The position numbers and the translations under genes are program-made. From positions 2,044,384 through 2,108,383 of the forward strand of contig JAQJVL010000047.1 of assembly GCA_035578905.1 (NCBI GenBank): 64,000 nucleotides of DNA, written 5' to 3'. Positions 49,601-60,582 of this stretch are shown piece after piece. The stretch's first letter is position 1. Each line of letters begins with the position of its first letter. The notes beneath the pieces are model-generated. The model did no database searches. It worked only from the letters and a program-made list of their open reading frames with translations, and was not told the origin of the DNA. The stretch comes from Stictocephala bisonia. Taxonomy: Eukaryota > Arthropoda > Insecta > Hemiptera > Membracidae.

Positions 49601-51012
49601 TTAATTTCCTTTTTTGGGAGTAAAAAGTGATAAATTTTTACGTTAATAAAAAAAATAATTTGGCCCCAGATTTTTAAAAATTAGTACTCTACCTTAGGAC
49701 AAGTTTTGAAGTAGGGGATCCCCAGGGGAATAAAGTAGAAAATTACCTTTTATGTGGAATTTTTAAAGGGGGAGTTACTTTATAAATAAAGAAAAAAGGG
49801 ACCCCCTTGATGGAGTAAAATTAAATAAATGTATTATGAAGTATAGTAAAAGGGGTTTTATGTGAAGTAATATTAGTAGTTTGGGGAATTTTATTTAGAG
49901 GAATGAAGTGATAAGATTTTTCCCTTTTATTAGGTAGTAGTAAAAGGGGTCTACCTTATTTCAATTTTTGTAGAAGGGAGTCCCCGGGAAGGAATTAGTT
50001 TAATTGGGCCTTTTTGAGGGTGGGTTAAGGGTTTTTTAGGTAAATTTTAAAGGGGGTAGTTAGATGGAAAAAAGGTAAAAAAAAGTTATTGGGGGGTTTT
50101 TAGAAGGGACCCCCGTTAAAAAGGGAAGTAAGAAAATTGTTTTTTTAAATGTAGTAGATAGAGGGTTCCTTTTTAAAGTATATTGTGGATGGGAGTCTCT
50201 TAGAGGGAAAGTAGAAAAAATTTGATGGCCCTTTTTTTAAAAAGGTAGAAAAAGTAGGTTTAGTTTGGGTAAAAGATTTTGGGAAGGGGGGTTTTCCCCG
50301 TTAGGGAAGTAGAAGTAGATAAAGTTCCCGTTAAAAAAGGTTTAGTAAAAGGGGAGCACCGTTAGATGGAAGTAGAAGTAGAAAAGATGTGTATTTTTTA
50401 AAAGTAAAAAGGGGAAGGGGGGTTTTTTTTAGTCCAAAATAGTAAAAAGGGGGCCCCCGGTGGGGAATGGGGGTTAGGGGTTTACGTTAGAAATTTAATA
50501 GGGGGTTTACCTTAGGGAAAAAAATATTATAGATAGGGAAAGCCCCCCCGAAAAAAATTTTTAAAAAAGGATTTTCCGTTAGAGGGGAGAAATAGAAAAG
50601 GGGTTCCTTGGGTGAATTGTAGAAGGGAGCCCACGTTGATGGAAGTAGAAGTAGATAGATGTGTACCTTTATATGGTTATATTAAAATAGGGAGCCCACC
50701 GTTAGATGGAAGTAAAAGTAGATGAGGGTTTTTTTGGGTAGTAAATAGGGGCTACCAATGGAAGTAAATAGAAAAAGGGGGTCCCTTTAAAGGGTTAGGG
50801 AGGGGGTTTTACCGTTGGATGGAGTGGGTAGATAAGGTTTTAAACGTGGAAGAATTTAGGGGGGCCCCTGTGGATAGGAGAAAAATTTTGCCCTTTAAGG
50901 GGAAGTAGAAAAGGGAGTTCCTTGGGAAAATAAAAAAGGGGGGGGAAGGGACCCACCTTTAGGGAAGTGGGGGAAAGATGTTTTACCGTTATGGGGGGGT
51001 TGGGGGGTTTTT
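46656..51012. other. Corrupted, homopolymer-expanded consensus within the satellite
   Basis: The satellite abruptly gives way to about 4.36 kb made mainly of runs of 4-14 identical bases (g, c, a and t alike). Recognisable satellite fragments survive, such as gtattagtagacagggagcc near 47098 and accgttagatggaagtagaa near 50358. Both edges are gradual in quality and the regular array resumes at 51013. Long frames in it (for example 48103-48501 and 48250-48621) are rich in Gly, Pro, Phe and Lys only because of the runs. The best reading is failed long-read consensus over the array, not a biological sequence. Confidence 0.88.
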
Positions 51013-52010
51013 CGTTGGTACAAGTATTAGTAGACAGGGAGCCCACCGTTAGATGGAAGTAGAAGTAGATAAGAGGTGTACCGTTATGATGGTTGTAGTA
51101 GATAGGGAGTCTACCGTTAGGTACAAGTATTAGTAGACAGGGAGTCCACCGTTAGATGGAAGTAGAAGTAGATAAGATGTGTACCGTTATGATGGTAGTA
51201 GTAGATAGGGAGTCTACCGTTAGGTACAAGTATTAGTAGACAGGGAGTCCACCGTTAGATGGAAGTAGAAGTAGATAAGATGTGTACCGTTATGATGGTA
51301 GTAGTAGATAGGGAGTCTACCGTTAGATGGAAGTAGAAGTAGATAAGATGTGTACCGTTATGATGGTAGTAGTAGATAGGGAGTCTACCGTTAGGTACAA
51401 GTATTAGTGGGCAGGGAGTCCACCGTTAGATGGAAGTAGAAGTAGATAAGATGTGTACCGTTATGACGGTAGTAGTAGATAGAGGGTCTACCGTTAGGTA
51501 CAAGTATTAGTAGACAGGGAGCCCACCGTTAGATGGAAGTAGAAGTAGATAGGAGGTGTACCGTTATGATGGTAGTAGTAGATAGGGAGTCTACCGTTAG
51601 GTACAAGTATTAGTAGACAGGGAGTCCACCGTTAGATGGAAGTAGAAGTAGATAAGATGTGTACCATTATGATGGTAGTAGTAGATAGGGAGTCTACCGT
51701 TAGGTACAAGTATTAGTAGACAGGGAGTCCACCGTTAGATGGAAGTAGAAGTTGATAAGAGGTTTACCGTTATGATGGTAGTAGTAGATAGGGAGTCTAC
51801 CGTTAGGTACAAGTAATAGTAGACAGGGAGTCCACCGTTAGATGGAAGTAGAAGTAGATAAGATGTGTACCGTTATGCTGGTAGTAGTAGATAGGGATTC
51901 TACCGTTAGATACAAGTATTAGTAGACAGGGAGCCCACCGTTAGATGGAAGTAGAAGTAGATAAGATGTGTACCGTTATGTAAGTAGTAGAAGACAGGGA
52001 GTCCACCATT
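51013..52010. repeat. 103-bp higher-order satellite, right part
   Basis: Near-identical 103-bp units, same composition as 44590-46655, with occasional two-monomer variants (for example near 51300). The array is broken at 52010 by a SINE. Confidence 0.95.
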
Positions 52011-52014
52011 AGAT

Positions 52015-52255
52015 GGGTGAGCCGGTGGCCGAGCGGTCTATAAGGTGTTAGGACTTGGAGCTTGGGTTAGAGATAGCGCTTGTTTGAATCAGCCTAGACT
52101 GGAAGATTTACCAGTAATATTTTACCTTCTACTGTACTGGTTCACCTCCTTACTCAGTCTGAATAAGTTCCTCGCACAGATCAATAGTAGATGAGGAATG
52201 GGCAGAGTAAGTTTAAGATGGAGATCGGCCTCTCGTTTTTAAAAAGTAAAGTAAA
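52015..52255 (+). mobile_element. tRNA-Leu-like SINE
   Basis: A 241-bp segment unrelated to the array. Its first 80 bases read like a class II tRNA: A box tggccgagcgg (52026-52036), a long variable-arm-like stretch, and B box gtttgaatca (52082-52091). The tggccgagcggtct start is characteristic of tRNA-Leu. A non-tRNA body of about 150 bases follows. A T5 run (52236-52240) could end RNA polymerase III transcription, and an A-rich tail follows. AGAT occurs on both sides (52011-52014 and 52256-52259) as a possible short target duplication. The acceptor end is not preserved as a tRNA, so it is not a tRNA gene. Confidence 0.78.
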
Positions 52256-52325
52256 AGATATAAGTAGTCGTAGATAAGAAGTCCACCATTATATATAAGT
52301 AGTAGAAGATAGGAAGTCCATCGAT
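52256..52325. repeat. Last monomers of the 103-bp satellite
   Basis: About two diverged monomers (taagaagtccaccattatat, gataggaagtccatcgatgg) continue the array beyond the SINE, then it ends. Confidence 0.8.
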
Positions 52326-54280
52326 GGTAATACTGCACATGTCTTGAGCTAGAGGTTCAGAGGTTCTGCTTGTGGTGTTTGTAAGAAGGTCCATAATAAT
52401 TGTACAACGTCATAGAGAACAAGCAAACATTTTTAATGTACAGTTTGGTATGTAAAGTTAAAATATAGAATGTTTATAAGTACCTATATAATACGAGTAA
52501 GACGATGCAAATATACTGAAAATTTGACATATAAAATCTACATTAACATTTGTAATAAATTTAACAGGTTTTATAGAGTATAAATGTTTGGAAATTACTC
52601 TTTTCAAACTGTGTATATACGAGTTAACAAAACAAGTTTTATCTCAGATCTGGAACATGTACCAAATTTACCTAGAGCAAACTTGTTTTGTTATCCAAAC
52701 TACATCTACTTCACTCAGTGAACGCCACTTTATTCCCCTTTCAGTATGCAGTCTTTGGATGCAGAACTATGGATAAAATGTATAACACTAACTAAGTACA
52801 GTAACAGTGTGGAATGTGTCTTTCAATGGATAATTTGTCGGATTCATGATTAGAGGTTTCATATAAGTACACAAATACTTTATATCATGTGGATATTGCA
52901 AGTATGAAATGCTATCCAGGGTTAAAGGAATACCAATCAGTATGTGTCCGACAAGGTAAGTTAAGGTTTGCATTGAATATTTTTAATAATTAATCTATTC
53001 TACCATAAATGCTTGAAGTGTTGATATTTGTACATTATATATTTGTCAATAAAATATAAAGTGACAAAGTGGGGCTTATTGATAAATGAATTGCGCATTT
53101 CCCATGACAAACTTACTCCTTGAGCGGTCGAGTAAACAACTCTGTACCACGTAATTAAATTTCTTGGCATAATTATTCATAAACCTCGAGATATTTGAGG
53201 AATGTGACGAGTATCTCACTGTATGTGAGGAACTCTCATTCTACTTTGTGATGCATGCTGTACGACAACCATTCCTCAAGGACGCTCCCAAGTACATCAC
53301 ATTGCCATCATGCTGGCTTACAATGTAAAAAATGTATCGTTTATTTATATATACAGTAATTTTATATCAATAAAAATTTGATTAAATTAGTTGTGTTCCA
53401 TCAAATATTTATCAAATAATTTTTTAAAGCTATCCTGCACTACTCTAATTATTGTTATTTACTCTCTAGAATTAAATCTTCGTTGGTGAATTAACTTCCT
53501 CCTACATTAGAAGATCTTAAACTTAAACAACTTTGGGCGAGTTGAAGAAAAGTAAAATTCCAAGAGGGTTTTGGTAAAATCTTTTGACTATTCCATGAAT
53601 AGATTGTAGCAGTTCCAGTCCGTAGAACCCCTTGATAACGATTTTCCAGTAAATATGTCATTTCTTTGATTTTCAATCTTTCTATATATAATTCTTTTGT
53701 TCAGTAAAATAATTTAAATACAACTGAACATTATTAATCTATATGGAAATTAGATAATCTATTTAGAACGCTAATTCTTGTATCCTTTCATTAAATGTAC
53801 AGGATATTAAAAGATACGAAAAAGATCAAGTTAAATCATACAAAAACACATTTGTTATGCACCACACAAACTCACAAAAACATTTTATAAGCAAGTGGGT
53901 ACATTGGAAGGGATTTTTTTCTGTCATAAATCGCACTTCTTGACAGTTGAAAACTTACTACTCAACAATGCAGTTGTAAAGTGTATGTAGGCATCAGTAA
54001 TGAGTTTAATTTCCAACTTCGTTCCTCATCATGCTCATTCGTACGGCCACCTTATAGTCAAAAGTCACCTTAAATACAGTCAAATGGATCCACAACGGCA
54101 GCGGTGGCTTGTGAACATATTAGTACCCAGTGTTCAAGTGCTGAACGCCGACCGCAGAGCGGCGGGATTCCAAAACGGTACTTACTTTAAAAACACGCCT
54201 CGTACAAAGATAAGGAGTGGTGTAACATTGGAACATTTATTTTATTGAATATTACACACAGAAGTGGGGAATTATCGGTT

Positions 54281-54354
54281 CACCCACCCGCCCACCCATA
54301 CAAGCACGGTGTTACTAACCCACCCGCCCACCCATACAAGCACAGTGTTACTAA
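54281..54354. repeat. 36-bp minisatellite, 2 copies
   Basis: Two 36-bp units with cccacccgcccacccataca and gcacggtgttactaa. Same period and core as the minisatellites at 24481-33290 and 41104-41243. Confidence 0.88.
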
Positions 54355-54590
54355 TATAATATAATAATATAGCTTTTCAGAGAACTGCAATTCTCATTTT
54401 TTTTTCTCTCTTTCTCTTGAATATTTCTTCTTCTTTCCTTCAACAATAAGTACAGGTCGTTAACTAGATTTTTTGTTTTAAAAATAGACCAAAATCTATT
54501 TTTTTTCTCTTTTGTTTTATAATTTGGCAATGACGTCAGTTACTTGCAGAAGTAAAGTTAATGTGACTTTCAGTTACGGTATAATGTTGC

Positions 54591-54669
54591 ACGACTACCC
54601 ACGACTATGCACGACTATGTACGACTATGCACGACTTTGCACGACTATGTACGACTTTGTACGATTTTA
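54591..54669. repeat. 10-bp tandem repeat, 8 copies
   Basis: Eight steps of acgactatgc / acgactatgt / acgactttgc, degrading at the end to acgatttt. Confidence 0.93.
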
Positions 54670-57272
54670 TAAAATTGTGATTGTGGCCAATTATATATTA
54701 TAATATGAAATATTTTTGAAAAGGCCTACAACCTTTGCAATATTGTTTCTACCAATATAAATTAATTAAAAGGTCCGTCGATTCGTATATATAAAACTGT
54801 AGACATAGGTGAAATATTTTCATTAATTTTATGTGAACCTTAAAATTGGATCTTCAGATCTGTTAGGGGAGCAGTTGTAGGTTCAGCAATAGATTGTATA
54901 ATAATACAGTATTGTATAGTAATACTCGTCATACAGGTTTTTTAAATTATTTTTCATAGCTATTTTGTTTTAATCTATTATATTAGTATTTTCTTGTTAT
55001 ATTATTATTAAAATTGTGTTTTGGTTTAGACATTGTATGAGTTTTAATGTAAATTTAAATATTGTATGTTCTATGTTTTTGAAGATTATTTGTTTAATAC
55101 ATGAACGTTTATTGTATTGAATTACTGTATTAAACTTACAATAAAGATAGTATTATTATTATATAACGGACAAATGAGACAGAGAAGGTGTAAAAGTGTA
55201 TAATTTTCAGACTACATTTTGAGAAAGTTATTATGTATTATATTTAAATATTCTTAAAATAAATGAGGACACTTAAAACTATATAAAAACTAAACTAAAC
55301 TCATTATTTCTTAACAGTTCGTAGCCACAAATTATTGTTCACAGTATAACATTCTTTTTAACCTACTACAAGCAAATATTATTATTTGACAGTCAAAAAT
55401 ATAATTTCTACTATATTGGTTTTGTTATTTATATACAAAGCCAAATTTAAAAACATTTACATGTGCAATTATACTCGTGCTTACAATTTAAATGTTTTAA
55501 TTCTCAAGAAGACTTCCATATTTGAGAGTATACATAGTTGGATTGTATTACAATATAAAAACTAAATTCAACAATGGAATATCATTTATTTTATTATCTT
55601 TTTTATAAAAAGTGATTTAAATTAATATATAGGTTCCATTGTCGTATGAAACAGCCCCCACCCCCTCTCTATTGTCTGGCATTTGTCTTGATTCCCTTAA
55701 AACTGCTTCATCAATCAACCGTTCTTCAAGTCCTGAATATTCATTTGTTGGGCTTATCCATACTAACTTTATTAACTTTTATGTCTCTTAATACCATATT
55801 GGCGAATTGTGCTTATTGTAGAATAATATATACATGATCAGTAATGTAATTATTTTCTTTCAACTACTTTCAATATATTTGCATCAGTATTATCGTATAT
55901 TATAAACAGTATACTAAATTTGTATCCTATTAAATTAGATGTATAAAGTTGTAAAAATTAAGAAAATGTGTCTTTTCATGTTAAAACGTATATACAGTAT
56001 AATATATGTACTATATAAACTTATCGTATAAGCATATATCGAAATAAATACATCATTTTATGTAAATACTCCATCACTCTTTAGGTTTTCTGAGGTCTGA
56101 CCCAAAAAGGATGTTCAGAAATGTACGTATTACATGTCAAACTTGATTTTATTTTATTTTATTTTTTTAATCAAACACCTCACAATTTGATTGCTAAAAA
56201 CATAATTAGCACGGAACTACGTACAAAAAATAATTAAAAAGAATTCCATGAAACATTTTGTTAGTAAATTCTAAAATTTTGCAGACATAAAGGGAAAAAT
56301 CCTATGAAACATTACGTTTTTGTTTTTTATAGATGGATATAACAAAAATGATGGAGTAAAAGTTATCTTAAATTGTGTCAAACCTAAATATTGTTAAAAT
56401 AATTTATAAATTGCAATCGGATATAAATGTATGCCCTTTTAGTTACTATGTCATCTATAGTGTTTTAGTAATTTTTTACGTCTAATTTTATTGCAGTTTC
56501 ATATGCCAACAAAAAATTTAACTAACGTGTTAAAAATTTTAATAAAATAAACTGGAAATCATAGTTGTTGTAAGATTCCCCTAGAAGGGTTAATATTGTA
56601 ATTTAAAATCGGTAAATATAAAATCAAAGCATAGTTTGTTTGAATTTATTCTATAAATTATTCAATTTAAATACACTTAAGTAATTTTCATTGTTTATCA
56701 TTGTTATCATCAATCAATTGGAATATATTCTGATATTTGTGAGATCTTGATATTTGAACAGTCATTTCTGATAGTGGTTCATTAGACAATGGGGCACGTA
56801 AGAATTGAGGATAACTAGTAAATGAGTTACACATCATCAGGGCCAAACCGTCGTAAGCAGCTTTAAACAATTTCATACCTGAGCCAAGTACAGGTAAATT
56901 TCAAGATAAAATGGAATATGATAAATATTTTACTGTAAGGGAAAACCATGGTTCTATTTTGTGGGACTAAGGGAATTCATATTGAATGACAACTATTCCT
57001 TCGAGACTTTACCACTGTCCTGCTGGCAAACAATGAAACACATGTATGGTTGTTTAGTTTAAATATTAAACAAATATAAACATTCTATGAATAAAAAGTC
57101 AGGTGAGTTTTTATTTATATGTACATACTTAGTAATTATATTATAAATTTAAAAATATGATACTTTGTTTTAAAAATGATAAAATACTAAGATGGAATCA
57201 AAATCTATCGTTACCTGAAACCAGATTGTAACGTGGTTTTAGATGTTTCGATGGCTTACTATGTATTTGATA

Positions 57273-57276
57273 ATAC
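57273..57276. repeat. Target-site duplication ATAC of the Ty3/gypsy element (partner 63695-63698)
   Basis: atac directly precedes tgtaccggg and directly follows the last gggtctca. Four bases is the usual Ty3/gypsy length. It shows that both LTRs belong to a single insertion event. Confidence 0.93.
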
Positions 57277-58336
57277 TGTACCGGGTCGTTTGACCGGTAC
57301 GTTTCGTTACTTTCGTCGTGGTCTGCCGGGCTGCCTGAGACCGCTCGTGCCCGGCGATTCGCTTTTCTTTGGTGGCCGTTGGCTCGGACTCGTTTGTTCC
57401 TTGTTCCAGCTCTGGTCTGTCAGGTTGGCCGTCATTTATGGTTCTCCGCCTCGAGTCAAATCATGTCCGGCTAGAGACTCCCTAAACGTAAGTGTTCATT
57501 TTGTAATTTTTAATTTCTAATCACCCTTTTGGTGAAAATACTTTGTTTAAATTTTTATATTAGTTAGGCCCTATTTTTAATTTTTTTTTTTTTTCATAGT
57601 TGGAATAGTTAGAATCAGTAATTATTTTGTGTGCCTAAGTTTTTTTATACTGTTTAAATTAAGGAATTGTTCAAATTATTGTTTAGGCGTAGTGATATAG
57701 TTAGAGTTAGTTATTTATTTCTTCGTGTAGTGTATTATGGGTGTCTTGAAGGGACTTTTTACTAGAACCGGTACCGTGTTATATATTTTTTTAAATTGTT
57801 TAATTTTTAAACTTTCACCAAAAGGGGATTCTTGTTCTTTTACGTAACTTCCTATTCGGAGCCGCCCAGGGATTCCGGCTTACTCCCTGGCCTCGGTGGA
57901 ATCATGGGATGTGGGCTAAATTGCCGGGTTAATTGGTGTTACCAAATTTTTTATAAATTTTCACCTTTAATTTGTTCTTTAATTTCTTACGTTTTGGGTG
58001 TCTCAGGCTAGGCTGCAGATAGGCCATGTAGATGTAATTGTTAATTTTGGTATTTGTAGAGTTTGTTGTTTTTGTAGCTTTGTATTATCTTGTTAATTTT
58101 AGTGTTTCTTGTTATTTATTTAAGTGCAATCGATATTGTGGCCCTCTGCCCATTTATATTGTGGCCTTCCGCCTGCCAGTTTTGCATTTTTGACTTGGAA
58201 ATAAATTAGTTTTGCTCAGCTGCCGAGTTTCAATTTGACCCTCCAACTGCCATCCGTAATCCCATCGCTTGACTTGTTTTGAGCCATCCCCCCAGTTGGC
58301 ACGCTTTCCAGTTTTGGTGGGGGGGGATGGGTCTCA
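57277..58336 (+). mobile_element. 5' LTR of the Ty3/gypsy element
   Basis: 1060 bp, about 98% like the 3' LTR (near 20 small differences, chiefly T-run lengths and a 9-base ggaatagtt-type length change near 57600). It starts with a near-perfect hairpin (gtaccgggtc / gaccggtac). It carries an AATAAA at 58200-58205 and contains an inverted pair atcacccttttggtgaaa (57520-57537) / tttcaccaaaaggggat (57813-57829). A good donor-like acgtaagt lies near 57488. The 95-codon open frame across its start (57233-57520) is not a gene. Confidence 0.95.
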
Positions 58337-58338
58337 AT

Positions 58339-58350
58339 TGGTAGCAGAGC
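58339..58350 (+). promoter_or_regulatory. Primer-binding site, initiator-Met tRNA type
   Basis: tggtagcagagc starts two bases after the LTR. Its first eleven bases complement the 3' end of animal initiator-Met tRNA (...ctctgctacca). This is the priming site for minus-strand DNA synthesis. Confidence 0.75.
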
Positions 58351-58644
58351 GTGGTTGCCTAATAAAAAAAAATTTAATTCTCTCTTGGATGTTGACGGTG
58401 GGTGTTTGCCAGTTAGTAGGTTATTGTTGGCCGTCCTACTGTCTGGTGGTCTTGGTAATACGTAAAGAAAAAAAAAGAAACAAATAAATAATTATTTAAA
58501 AAACAAAAAACCATTAAAAAACCAAATAAATAATTTAATTTAGACAAAAAAAAGGCAATCCGCTTTGTTACTTTGTTGAATGGGTTTAATGGGTGGATTG
58601 GAGTGGTCGGCAGTGGCTCGGTGGGCTGAGGGTTTTAGTTCGTC
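58351..58644 (+). other. Untranslated leader of the Ty3/gypsy element
   Basis: Between the primer-binding site and gag. It includes an A-rich stretch (58463-58555) and no open frame of note. Packaging signals would be expected here but cannot be read from the sequence. Confidence 0.6.
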
Positions 58645-60001
58645 TTGGACCCTGGAGTTGTCGTTTTTTGTGTACTGTTGAGATTTGTTGCGTTCGCGAT
58701 GGCCTATCTGCAGTATGTTGCGCTCCTAGTCAAGGAGGAATTGATTTTTGAGTTGAGGTCGCGTGGGGTGACTCCGGAGGGTGATGTTTTGAATCTCCGG
58801 ATGTTGCTGCAAGAGCAGTTGTCCACGGGTACGGCGGTGGAGTGGTCTGATCTACTGGAGGTTGGGGAGGAGTTGGGGGTTTGTAAACGTAAGGTGGAAG
58901 ATTGGGAAGGGGTGTTAGAAGATTTGCAGTTGGAGCCTCCAGTAGGTCGTGACCGGGCCTGCCGTCTTGCACGTCTAGGGCACCTGCTTGCCCGCTTACG
59001 GATGGTCAACCGGGCACCGGGGTTGGAACCGTCGGATAAGGCGTGGATCTTGGAGAGTGTGTCTAGGCTTGAGGAGATTTTTCAGGCACTCTCTGGTTCC
59101 ACGACTCCTACGAGTTTGGGTCAGCGGCCTAATTTCGCACTGTCGCCCAACGTGTCAAGGCCGCAGGCTGAGACAACGGCTTTCACTGTGCCTGAGGCTC
59201 CTTCTGAGCCTGCAGGTGTTTCTGTTGAGGTCGCTTGTGGTTCGGCTCCAGCTGCCGTTCCTTCTGCTTCGGCTCCTTTGAGTTCACCTGCTCTTCTGCA
59301 GCTGAGCTACCACAAGCTACCTAACTCTCTCACGCCCATGATTAAGAATCTCCCTGTGATCGATGGGATGGATCCTGAGGAACTTCTGAAGTTTCTTGTG
59401 GCCTTTCTCAGACTTAGTGAGATGCCCAGCATGCATGCTGGGGACTTGCTTCGTCTGATTTTCCCTTATTGCAGAGGTCCTGTTGGGGAGTTGCTGAGTT
59501 CTGTCTTGGCCAGTGATGCCTCGGTGGACTCGTTCCATCGAGAGTTACTGTCGTCGTTTCTTCCCATTCGACTCAGGGAGAGGCTGGTCATGGACAGCCT
59601 ATGTCTCGTCTATCAAGGAAGCTCGTCAAGCGTTGCACCTCACACTTTCTGAAGCTGAAACCGTTCATGTCATCCTGGATGGCATTTCTCCTGAAGAACG
59701 GTGTAGGCTAGTTTTTGCTGGTGTGCCTTCGTCTTTTCGGGAGCTGCATCAGCTGTGCATTGTTTCGCGCAGCGTGCAGTTCTCAGACCAGCAAGGGAGG
59801 GATTATGAGAGTCATCGTGCTCTCCCCACCCGTCGACCGGCTATGTCTTTGAGTGTGAGTCAGCCAGTGGAGGGTCGTGGTTCTCGGCCTCCTGTTGTGT
59901 GTTTTGCTTGAGGTCAACCTAGTCACATTCGTCGTGACTGTCCACTTGCTCGAGGTCGTGGGGCGGGAAACGCTCAGCGCGGGGGGTTGCCTCCACAGTA
60001 G
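58645..60001 (+). pseudogene. gag: gag remains with broken zinc knuckle
   Basis: Structural protein of the retrotransposon particle. The frame is open from 58645; the ATG at 58699 (MAYLQYVALLVKEEL) is the likelier start because it begins a conserved-looking region. The first part (about 315 residues) includes a Pro/Ser/Ala-rich linker and a capsid-like segment (LPVIDGMDPEELLKFLVAFL). Near 59597 the frame shifts by +1, or a short deletion has occurred. Coding then continues as SEAETVHVILDGISPEERCR and FRELHQLCIVSRSVQF. The nucleic-acid-binding CX2CX4HX4C knuckle lies at 59900-59941, but its second Cys codon is TGA (59909-59911). The other Cys (59900, 59939) and the His (59924) remain. A TAG at 59999 may be the natural end or another lesion. 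No complete gag can be made from this copy. Confidence 0.85.
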
Positions 60002-60033
60002 CTCCCCGCGTTGTTGCGAGTGACCGTGGTCAT

Positions 60034-60477
60034 TTGCCTCTGACACGTGCCCATAGCAGGAGTGTCGGGGATTTTTCGGGTCTTGCTGGCATGGCTTCCC
60101 TGGGACTTAGTGCGGTCACCTCGGTGTGTCCTGGCGTTTTTGTTTCTATTGGTGGTACGGTGTGTCGAGCCCTTCTTGATTCTGGTTCGGCATGCAGTAT
60201 CATCAGCCTTTCTCCTTTTGAGTCTCTTGACACCTTAGGACTTGTCAGGCACACCGAGCCTTCTTCTATTACTTGCTGGACGGCATCCCAAACTCCTCTA
60301 CCTATACTTCTAAAGGCGTTTTTACATTTTAAGATCGAAGGATTTTCCTGGAGGTGGGGTTTTCTTGTTGCCAAGGACCTGGCGGTTTCTTGTATCATAG
60401 GGGCAGACTTTATTTCTAAAAGTGGTATGGTGCTTGACCTCCAGAAGCGCCAGATGTTTTTCAAGTTCAATCGGTGA
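60034..60477 (+). pseudogene. pol: Aspartic protease domain of pol
   Basis: Cleaves the Gag-Pol polyprotein. The catalytic triad is seen as ALLDSGSACSII, with the Asp codon at 60178-60180. A typical second motif follows near 60394 (CIIGADFI). The frame is open upstream to about 60001 in the same phase as the first part of gag, so it probably continues gag-pol rather than starting afresh; there is no good ATG at 60034. It ends at TGA 60475-60477, with a second TGA at 60529, between the protease and RT. Both are probably lesions, because RT lies in the same phase beyond them. Confidence 0.85.
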
Positions 60478-60567
60478 GTTTTGCTGCCTCTAGTAGGTGA
60501 TTCTGACTGCAGTCAGAGAGGTGGGTTGTGAGCCCGAACAACCCAAGGTGGATCCAGTTGGTCATCT

Positions 60568-60582
60568 CCCCCCCCCCCCCCC
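60568..60582 (+). repeat. C15 run between protease and RT
   Basis: Fifteen consecutive C within the protease-RT connection. It may be a slippage-prone site that accounts for length change here. Sequence error is possible. Confidence 0.85.

Larger units (their letters stand above)
52326..57272. other. Gene-free AT-rich DNA
   Basis: No gene can be supported. It includes the two small tandem repeats listed separately. An open frame of 82 codons at 54000-54248 has somewhat higher GC but no recognisable domain. ttgaggaatg and cattcctcaa form a 10-bp inverted pair near 53197 and 53269. Confidence 0.55.

Noticed and set aside
52015..52100. A functional tRNA-Leu gene
   Set aside because: The internal promoter boxes are present, but the acceptor stem does not close and a SINE body follows.
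54000..54248. 82-codon plus-strand frame in GC-richer sequence
   Set aside because: No motif, no homologue recognised and no splice or promoter context.
57233..57520. 95-codon frame at the start of the 5' LTR, partly repeated at 62614-62871
   Set aside because: Lies in the LTR and begins in flanking DNA in one case and in the purine tract in the other; similarity is due to LTR identity.
58704..59009. Minus-strand frames antisense to gag and pol
   Set aside because: Shadows of the plus-strand retrotransposon genes, whose domain motifs are clear.
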